DNA from: Akkermansiaceae bacterium UBA5689
GTDB lineage: Bacteria; Verrucomicrobiota; Verrucomicrobiia; Verrucomicrobiales; Akkermansiaceae
Assembly: GCA_002420305.1 (NCBI GenBank)
Contig: DIHT01000069.1
Coordinates: forward strand, 1 to 48,841
Direction of reading: 5' to 3'
Length of the DNA stretch: 48,841 nt
The translations under genes were made by a program, and so were the position numbers. Below, in pieces: positions 43,166-48,841 of the stretch. Position 1 is the first letter of the stretch; every line of letters starts with the position of its first letter. Under the pieces are notes generated by a model. That model did no database searches. It saw nothing but the letters and a program-made list of their open reading frames with translations, and was not told the DNA's origin.

Positions 43166-45340
43166 TCAGGAAACAAATGACGGAGGGCGACTCTCTTTAG
43201 CCCACGAAGACGGCTTCTCGCCCATCTCCAAAACCAGCTCTGAACCGCCGTGGAACTCACTCAGCCTGAGGTAGGAGCGCTCAAGGGCTCGGCCATTCAG
43301 CCACGCTCTCTGAACGTAGATATTATCCTCGTGAGCACCCTTTGCCTGAACAACAAAATCTCCTCCATGTAATTTCAGTTTCACGCAGGGAAAGACCGGA
43401 CTGCCGATCAGGATCACCGGCATTCCCGCCACAGGAAACAGGCCCATCATACTCCAGACCAGCCAAGACGAAAGTCCTCCCGAATCGTCATTTCCCGGCA
43501 ACCCTCCAGGCCCCGTCGAAAACTGATACCGAATCACGCCTCTCACCACCTCTGCTGCCCGGTCCGGACGACCCGCATAATGGTAAAGGTAGGGCGCTTC
43601 CATATCCGGCTCATTGTTGAGACCCTCGAAGCGGTGGACGGTTTCCCCGTGTAACGGCTCCTGGAACCCGAAGAAGCGGTCGAGGAGGTTCACGAAAGAC
43701 GTTTCACCACCAGCCAGTTTGATTCTTCCCACCATGTCGTGGAGAATCCGGAATGAATAATTCCAGTTCTCACCCTCATAATAATCCGAGTCCTCTCTGA
43801 GCAACCCGGTATTTTCGTCCATCGCGTTGGACCAGCACCGGAGCAGAGGCAGGCTGTGATCGTAAATCCCCTGGTAGCCAAGCCGTTTCGCCATCTGGGC
43901 AATCCCAAAATGGGCTCCGGCGAGATCCAGAGTGTGCGAAAGCGGTTGCACGATCCTATTTCGAGCGAACTCAGCAAACCTTCCCGTGGCAACTTTCTTG
44001 CTCAGACTCGTGCCCCAGAGAAGCCGGAGAATCCAATCCCAGTCCGCTTTTACTCCGCGCATCTGCGCATCCGCGAGGATGATGTGGCACAACCCGGTTG
44101 CTTGCTTGTTAAAACGCTCGGGTGCGTTGTCCATCAGGTAGCTTACCGGGAACGCTCCCTCGCGGGTGGCGACTTCACCGAGAAACTCAACGAAGCTTTC
44201 ACCCCACTCAGGCCACAAGGTCATCAGGAGAGGAAGCTGCGTCTTATATTGGTCCCAGAGAGTGGCGAGATCAAAAAAGAAGGGGCCATCTTGAGAGCTG
44301 AAGGGGTTTTCATTCCGGAAATCTGCAGGCTTGAGTGCAGAATGATAAAAGGCGGAATAAAACATCTCCCGTAATTCCTCCGTTCCTCCCCCAACCTCGA
44401 CTTTGCCAAGGACAACATCCCAATGCTCCGCGGCTTTACGGGCAATCTCCTCCAACGGGTCTGAGTCAACTACCGCGAGAGCTTCTCTACAGCGTTGACC
44501 ACTGCGCAGGGAAAACCCAATCCTGACCTCCAGAGGCTCACCGGCACTTCCGGCCTCAAACCACACCCCGAAGGGAGGTGCTTTCTCTGCTGAATGACCC
44601 GGGGGCAGAACCTTTGAGGTCTCCCCTGAAAGCTCCGCTCCGTCCTCCCAGAGCCCCCCGCGGGCAGCCCCCCCCACCTCGATTCGGAAATAGATCGGAA
44701 TCCCCTCCATCACCACCATCCCTTCCGCGGAAGAGGGCCCCTCCAATCCAACCCGCCCCTCTTGTGGGTAGCTTCGCATGTCATCGACAAGCAACCCCCC
44801 AGCAGAAAGATCGATCGCCACTTTCCCCCTCACATTCTCAGGGAATTCGTAACGGTGAACGGCACTACGCTGCGTACAGGTGACCTCACAAAATACATTT
44901 CTTTCCTCAAATCGCGCAGAGTAATAACCCGGCCAGGCCCGCTCTTCCGAGAGCGCACAGCGCTGGCCCAATCCCTCAAGGCCCTTACCTGTGAGAGGAG
45001 TCGTCAGCAGATAATTGTAATAGACCCGAATGCGCCCGGTCCCTGATTGCTGGAAATGCGCGATTCCCAAGGCTTCATGCCTCTCAAAAACCACCGGAGG
45101 CGGATCTCCGGTCAGGGAAACACCATAACGACCATACCCAGTGACATAGGCCCCGGAATAGGCACAGGCAGACACCATTCCAAATGGGCAGACCGCCCCC
45201 GGATGAGTGTTACCGACAGGAGGCTTAGCCCGCCACCACGTAGCCGCCACTCCCTCCGCATGTGGCAGTTGGGACTGCGAATTTCCAAGGAAGGGGTCAA
45301 CCCACCTTGAGTTTCTTTCCCCTTGCCGTTGCTCGAGCAT
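43166..45340 (-). CDS. GH92-like glycoside hydrolase (alpha-mannosidase family)
   Basis: Protein of 724 residues resembling glycoside hydrolase family 92, calcium-dependent alpha-mannosidases. The N-terminal sandwich has NTHPGAVCPFGMVSACAYSG. The catalytic barrel has DLATLWDQYKTQLPLLMTLWP, NEPDMEAPYLYHYAGRPD and GLPGNDDSGGLSSWLVWSMMGLFPV, with Asp618 and Asp619 in the family's GNDD motif. Unlike most GH92 enzymes it has no signal peptide. With its GT4 neighbour it may degrade a cytoplasmic glycoside. Substrate unknown. Confidence 0.85.
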   Translation of the reverse strand: MLEQRQGERNSRWVDPFLGNSQSQLPHAEGVAATWWRAKPPVGNTHPGAVCPFGMVSACAYSGAYVTGYGRYGVSLTGDPPPVVFERHEALGIAHFQQSGTGRIRVYYNYLLTTPLTGKGLEGLGQRCALSEERAWPGYYSARFEERNVFCEVTCTQRSAVHRYEFPENVRGKVAIDLSAGGLLVDDMRSYPQEGRVGLEGPSSAEGMVVMEGIPIYFRIEVGGAARGGLWEDGAELSGETSKVLPPGHSAEKAPPFGVWFEAGSAGEPLEVRIGFSLRSGQRCREALAVVDSDPLEEIARKAAEHWDVVLGKVEVGGGTEELREMFYSAFYHSALKPADFRNENPFSSQDGPFFFDLATLWDQYKTQLPLLMTLWPEWGESFVEFLGEVATREGAFPVSYLMDNAPERFNKQATGLCHIILADAQMRGVKADWDWILRLLWGTSLSKKVATGRFAEFARNRIVQPLSHTLDLAGAHFGIAQMAKRLGYQGIYDHSLPLLRCWSNAMDENTGLLREDSDYYEGENWNYSFRILHDMVGRIKLAGGETSFVNLLDRFFGFQEPLHGETVHRFEGLNNEPDMEAPYLYHYAGRPDRAAEVVRGVIRYQFSTGPGGLPGNDDSGGLSSWLVWSMMGLFPVAGMPVILIGSPVFPCVKLKLHGGDFVVQAKGAHEDNIYVQRAWLNGRALERSYLRLSEFHGGSELVLEMGEKPSSWAKESRPPSFVS

Positions 45341-45445
45341 GTCTTACTGAATAACTCATTCCTGTTTCTTCCAAAGTCATTGGAGCAGAATGCGGTCCAA
45401 ATGCCCACACTTGCCAAAAAGAAGGAACCGGATACAACCCAGCTT

Positions 45446-46786
45446 ATGAGCAAAATGGTGCGCCGCACGTTTCTGGGAGGCCTGACCTCCGCATCCGCAG
45501 CCTCTCTGGTTACGGGGTCCGCCCACGGCAAGAAATCTCCAAACGAGGTGCCCAATCTCGCGGCAGTGGGTGTTGGGGGGAAGGGCTGGGTCGATTCCAA
45601 CGGCGCTGCGAAACACGGAAACATCGTAGCCTTCTGTGACGTGGAGCAAGCCAAGGGAGGCAAGCGGGGCGGATTCTCCGCCGCAGCCAGTAAATGGCCA
45701 AAGGCCCGCCGCTACACCGACTGGCGGGTTATGTTGGAGAAAGAAAAAACTCTCGATGGGATTACCATCTCGACCCCTGATCATATGCACGCCCCGGTCA
45801 CCATGACCGCTCTCCAGCAGGGTATCGGGTGCTATACCCAGAAACCCCTGACCCGGACAGTATACGAGTCGCGTCAGGTGACGGCGGCAGCCGCCCGGGC
45901 CGGGGTCGCCACCCAGATGGGAAACCAGCACCACAGTGGCACCAGCTACCGCACCTTGGTCAATCTCGTGCAGCAAGGCATGATTGGCAAGGTCAAGAGC
46001 GCCCATGCATGGTCCAACCGACCCATTTGGCCTCAGGGAATCAAACGCCCTGGCGGTTCCGCCGCAGCACCCGATGCCTTGCAATGGGATCTCTGGCTGG
46101 GAGTCGCTCCCGAGCGACCCTTTGCTCCCGGCGTCTATCATCCGTTCAAGTGGCGGGGCTGGTATGACTTCGGCACAGGAGCGCTCGGAGACATGGGCTG
46201 CCACATTATTGACCCAATCTACTGGGCGTTGGGGCTGACCGCACCTGACACCATCCTCTATGAGGGCCCTGAGCCAACAAAGGAAACCTTCCCAAAAGCA
46301 GAACGCATTCACTACGAATTCCCCGGAACAGAACGAACCGCCGACGAGACCATCAAGGTGACCTGGCATGACGGCGGAAAGGGGCCAGACCCCTCCGAAT
46401 GCGATCTGCCCGGCGGGACAGCGCTCCCAGCAAATGGCAGCATGTTTATCGGGGAACAGGGCGTCGTGGTCTGCCCTCACGGCTCAGGCAAGCTCCCCTC
46501 TCTCTACCCGGAGAAAAAATTCAAGGACCTCGACTTTCAGGTTGTTCCCTCTGCCGATCACTACAAACAATGGGTCGACGCCATCGCAGGCAAGGGGAAG
46601 GCCAGCTCCAGCTTCGACTATGCCGGCCCACTCTGCGAGACCGTCCTTCTGGGCTGCGTGGCGTCACAGGTGCCGGGCGTCAAACTTGAGTGGAACCCCA
46701 AGGCCCTGCGGTTCAACAACAGTAAGGAAGCCGACAATCGCCTGCACCAGCAATACCGGAAAGGGTGGGAAGTCGCCGGGCTCTAA
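45446..46786 (+). CDS. Gfo/Idh/MocA-family oxidoreductase with QKP motif, Tat-exported
   Basis: Exported oxidoreductase of 446 residues. The ATG at 45446 opens a twin-arginine signal (MVRRTFLGGLTSASAASLV); an in-frame ATG at 45401 is an alternative. The Rossmann motif is AVGVGGKGW. The usual EKP motif is QKP here (CYTQKPLTRTVYESR), keeping the lysine and proline. GDMGCHIIDPIYW gives the substrate-site Asp and His. GSMFIGEQGVVVCPH and FDYAGPLCETVLLG are common in the PVC subfamily. It is divergent from the GH92-like gene across about 105 bp and may share its control. Confidence 0.9.
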   Translation: MSKMVRRTFLGGLTSASAASLVTGSAHGKKSPNEVPNLAAVGVGGKGWVDSNGAAKHGNIVAFCDVEQAKGGKRGGFSAAASKWPKARRYTDWRVMLEKEKTLDGITISTPDHMHAPVTMTALQQGIGCYTQKPLTRTVYESRQVTAAAARAGVATQMGNQHHSGTSYRTLVNLVQQGMIGKVKSAHAWSNRPIWPQGIKRPGGSAAAPDALQWDLWLGVAPERPFAPGVYHPFKWRGWYDFGTGALGDMGCHIIDPIYWALGLTAPDTILYEGPEPTKETFPKAERIHYEFPGTERTADETIKVTWHDGGKGPDPSECDLPGGTALPANGSMFIGEQGVVVCPHGSGKLPSLYPEKKFKDLDFQVVPSADHYKQWVDAIAGKGKASSSFDYAGPLCETVLLGCVASQVPGVKLEWNPKALRFNNSKEADNRLHQQYRKGWEVAGL

Positions 46787-47643
46787 GCGGGAGCCCTCCC
46801 GTCATCTTCTGATGCGGGCGTATTCCTAGCCAGCACCGAACCGATCAGAGCTCCAGAGCAAAATCCCATCACGTGAGCGAGCACGTCCACTCTGGAAGCC
46901 GCATCCCCTCCCCCAGCCCCGAACCACCCGAGCAGGATCGCTCCTGCGATAAAAGGAATGACGAATCCTCCAACCTTGCGCGCCGATCTGGATCGGTAGG
47001 CCAGAAGGGCACTACTCCCGACCAATAAGCCAAGCGCCCCAAAGGTTGCCGTGGACGCTCCGAGAGACTTGAAGCCCTCAGGGAAATGCAACCATGAGGT
47101 CATCAGGTTTCCAAGGGTTCCGCTGGCAAGAATGGAAATCCAACCCCGGACCGGTCCGAATGTCCGTGCCACAAACACACAGAAAATTCCACCGATCAAT
47201 ACGTTTCCAAGCAGATGCCCTCCATCGGCATGCAGAAACAGCGCGGTAAAGGAGCGATGCCATTCTCCTGCACCAAAAATACCTTCACTGGAATTACAAT
47301 ACTTCGCCACCATGGACTCCGTCTGCCCCATGAAGGTGACCATCAGGATCGCCGTCCAGAGGAGCAAAAGCTCGACTCCCGACCGGTGAAAAGAAATCTC
47401 TGCCGCCCGCTCTGGCAGCGACACCTGCTCTTGCTCGTAGAGCCGGAACTCCTCGACGATGGCCACCTCAAAGGCAGGCTCTGCATAGAGAAGGAAGCGC
47501 GGACCTTCTGCCTCCATACTTATCCAGCAGTCGAGGTTCATCGCCAAGATGACCAAGGCATACTCGTTGACCTCCGTCAGGCCTCCAAATTCACCCACGA
47601 CGGTAAGCTTTCCCTCCTCAATCGCCTGATCAAAATCAACCAT
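46783..47643 (-). CDS. Rhomboid-family intramembrane serine protease
   Basis: Intramembrane protease of 286 residues from the ATG at 47643. A soluble N-terminal region of about 95 residues precedes the first membrane helix (ELLLLWTAILMVTFM). The rhomboid signature FLHADGGHLLGN is followed by LGASTATFG with Ser197 as nucleophile and by AHVMGFCSGALIG with His257. The Gly-x-Ser-Gly box is GAST here; Ser is kept while the following Gly is Thr. About six membrane helices are seen. Codons extend upstream to 47823 but overlap the divergent DUF1593 gene and were not used. Its stop overlaps the Gfo/Idh/MocA stop by four bases. Confidence 0.85.
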   Translation of the reverse strand: MVDFDQAIEEGKLTVVGEFGGLTEVNEYALVILAMNLDCWISMEAEGPRFLLYAEPAFEVAIVEEFRLYEQEQVSLPERAAEISFHRSGVELLLLWTAILMVTFMGQTESMVAKYCNSSEGIFGAGEWHRSFTALFLHADGGHLLGNVLIGGIFCVFVARTFGPVRGWISILASGTLGNLMTSWLHFPEGFKSLGASTATFGALGLLVGSSALLAYRSRSARKVGGFVIPFIAGAILLGWFGAGGGDAASRVDVLAHVMGFCSGALIGSVLARNTPASEDDGRAPA

Positions 47644-47707
47644 GCTTCCAGGAAGAGAGCTCAACACGAGTGGGGCCCTCAAACAAGATTCACCTCCGGA
47701 ACATTCC

Positions 47708-47728
47708 AGAGGAATGAGAAATTCCTCT
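47708..47728. promoter_or_regulatory. Perfect 8-bp inverted repeat upstream of the DUF1593 gene
   Basis: AGAGGAAT, a 5-nt spacer (GAGAA) and ATTCCTCT form a perfect two-fold site 34 bp before the DUF1593 start and 65 bp before the rhomboid start, in the divergent intergenic region. It is a plausible operator for one or both genes. Confidence 0.38.
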
Positions 47729-47762
47729 CGATCCCCAAGCCAATCTCGTTCTCGATACCTCC

Positions 47763-48841
47763 ATGATCCGGAAGACCACTGTCCTGCTCGCCTCTTTCCT
47801 CCTGTTCTCCGGGGCAATGGCAAAACCCCGTCTGATTGTTCTCACCGATATCACCAACGAACCCGATGATGAGCAGTCCATGGTCCGCCTTCTCTGCTAC
47901 GCGAACGAGTTCGACATTGAGGCTCTCATTGCCACAACCTCCTGCTGGCTCCGCAACAGGACTGCTCCAGAGAAGATCATCGAACGAATCGAGGCCTATC
48001 GACAGGTCCGCAGCAACTTCATGGCCCATTCAGAAGGCTGGCCAGAAGCAGATACTCTCCTGCAGACCGTGAAGACGGGTGTTCCCATATTTGGGATGCA
48101 GGGAGTTGGTGAAGGACACGACTCTCCGGGCTCGGAGCATATTATCAAAACGGTGGACCGAAAAGATGACCGGCCAGTTTATATTTCTGTCTGGGGTGGC
48201 GCCAACTGTCTCGCCCAAGCGCTCTGGAAAGTAATGAAGACTCGCAGCAAGCCACAGGCTGATGCGTTCATCAGCAAGCTTCGAGTCTACACAATTTCTG
48301 ATCAGGACGATGCCGGTCCGTGGATGCGCAACAAGTGTCCCGACCTCTTCTATGTTGTCAGCCCCGGTCATGAGGAGGGTCAGGGCGGTTCCTACCACTA
48401 CGCCACCTGGGTTGGCATCTCGGGAGACCGGTTCCACGGGCGATTCCAGGGTCCTGACTTCGCACTTGTGGACAACCCCTGGCTCGACCTGCATATCCGG
48501 AAGGACCACGGCCCACTCGGGGCGATGTATCCACGCACAACCTACCTCATGGAGGGCGACACCCCTTCCTTCTTTTGGGCATTGCCCAACGGGCTTAACG
48601 AGCCGGAGCATCCGGACTGGGGTGGTTGGGGGGGACGTTACGAACTCTATACCGCACCACCCAAACGCTACTACCACGAACCCGAGACCCGGCCCATCTG
48701 GACCAACACGATGGACGAAGTTAAAGGTGTGGATGGAAAATACTACACCAGCAACCACGCCACAATCTGGCGCTGGCGGGAAGCCTACCAGCACGACTTT
48801 GCTGCCCGCCTCGACTGGAGTCACCAGCCCAAGTTTAAGGG
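47763..48841 (+). CDS. DUF1593 nucleoside-hydrolase-like protein (partial)
   Basis: The gene runs off the right end; 359 codons are present. The signal peptide (MIRKTTVLLASFLLFSGAMA) is followed at once by PRLIVLTDITNEPDDEQSM, in which Asp29, Asp35 and Asp36 match the metal- and ribose-binding aspartates of the inosine-uridine nucleoside hydrolase fold. Later segments YISVWGGANCLAQALWKV and YTISDQDDAGPWMR are typical of the DUF1593 family of secreted PVC/Bacteroidetes proteins. It may cleave an N- or O-glycosidic bond in the periplasm; the substrate is unknown. The C-terminal part, which often has an Ig-like domain, is outside the window. Confidence 0.85.
   Translation, partial: MIRKTTVLLASFLLFSGAMAKPRLIVLTDITNEPDDEQSMVRLLCYANEFDIEALIATTSCWLRNRTAPEKIIERIEAYRQVRSNFMAHSEGWPEADTLLQTVKTGVPIFGMQGVGEGHDSPGSEHIIKTVDRKDDRPVYISVWGGANCLAQALWKVMKTRSKPQADAFISKLRVYTISDQDDAGPWMRNKCPDLFYVVSPGHEEGQGGSYHYATWVGISGDRFHGRFQGPDFALVDNPWLDLHIRKDHGPLGAMYPRTTYLMEGDTPSFFWALPNGLNEPEHPDWGGWGGRYELYTAPPKRYYHEPETRPIWTNTMDEVKGVDGKYYTSNHATIWRWREAYQHDFAARLDWSHQPKFK

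Noticed and set aside
45377..46480. Minus-strand frame of 367 codons
   Set aside because: It is antisense to the third Gfo/Idh/MocA gene and has no family character.
47643..47823. Upstream extension of the rhomboid gene
   Set aside because: It would overlap the signal peptide of the divergent DUF1593 gene and remove the shared promoter region.
1..48841. CRISPR array, insertion sequences or phage genes
   Set aside because: No regularly spaced short repeats, transposase motifs or phage structural genes were seen on either strand.

Overview
The window looks like a chromosomal segment from a member of the Verrucomicrobiota (PVC superphylum), probably a marine or aquatic heterotroph. This is inferred from gene content. 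It has two tandem signal peptidase I genes followed by a squalene/phytoene synthase. It also has several Tat-exported Gfo/Idh/MocA oxidoreductases, DUF1552/DUF1592 and DUF1501 proteins, a PVC-type propeller-HEAT-haem protein, and a secreted protein with the DPDNDAYSN-type segment common in this phylum. The DNA is moderately GC-rich. Few genes have a good Shine-Dalgarno sequence, so several starts were chosen from signal peptides or family alignment.

Region 1 (1-9475) is mostly housekeeping: the 3' end of argD, argF, lepA, two paralogous lepB genes, a squalene/phytoene synthase, a small lipoprotein, rsgA (minus strand) and tdh. Region 2 (9667-14580) holds a membrane histidine kinase, an NtrC-like response regulator that lacks the sigma-54 contact loop, and a TonB-dependent outer-membrane receptor. 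Region 3 (14602-22471, minus strand) holds a translationally coupled DUF1592-DUF1552 pair, a Tat-exported Gfo/Idh/MocA protein and a secreted cadherin-like protein. From 22472 to 23654 there is no convincing gene; this stretch abuts the 3' end of a tRNA-Cys gene and may be a relic.

Region 4 (23841-35884) holds a coupled SGNH hydrolase and PVC-type haem protein, a DUF1501 protein, a second Gfo/Idh/MocA protein, a 1387-residue protein with a propeller and a discoidin-like domain, and a small SHD1-like protein. Region 5 (35963-41540, minus strand) holds a propeller gene broken into two frames, a propeller/di-haem/ankyrin fusion, and a secreted protein made of helical repeats arranged A-B-A-B-C-C. 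Region 6 (41730-48841) holds a GT4 glycosyltransferase and a GH92-like glycosidase that appear cytoplasmic, a third Gfo/Idh/MocA protein, a rhomboid protease and a truncated DUF1593 nucleoside-hydrolase-like gene.

Taken together, regions 3 to 6 look like an envelope-based carbon-scavenging repertoire: outer-membrane uptake, exported sugar oxidoreductases, c-type haem proteins probably linked to respiration, esterase and glycosidase activities, and large surface propeller proteins. No CRISPR array, phage module, insertion sequence or rRNA was seen. The best candidates for undescribed biology are the A-B-A-B-C-C repeat protein, the GT4/GH92 pair, the di-haem ankyrin fusion and the loop-less NtrC-like regulator.
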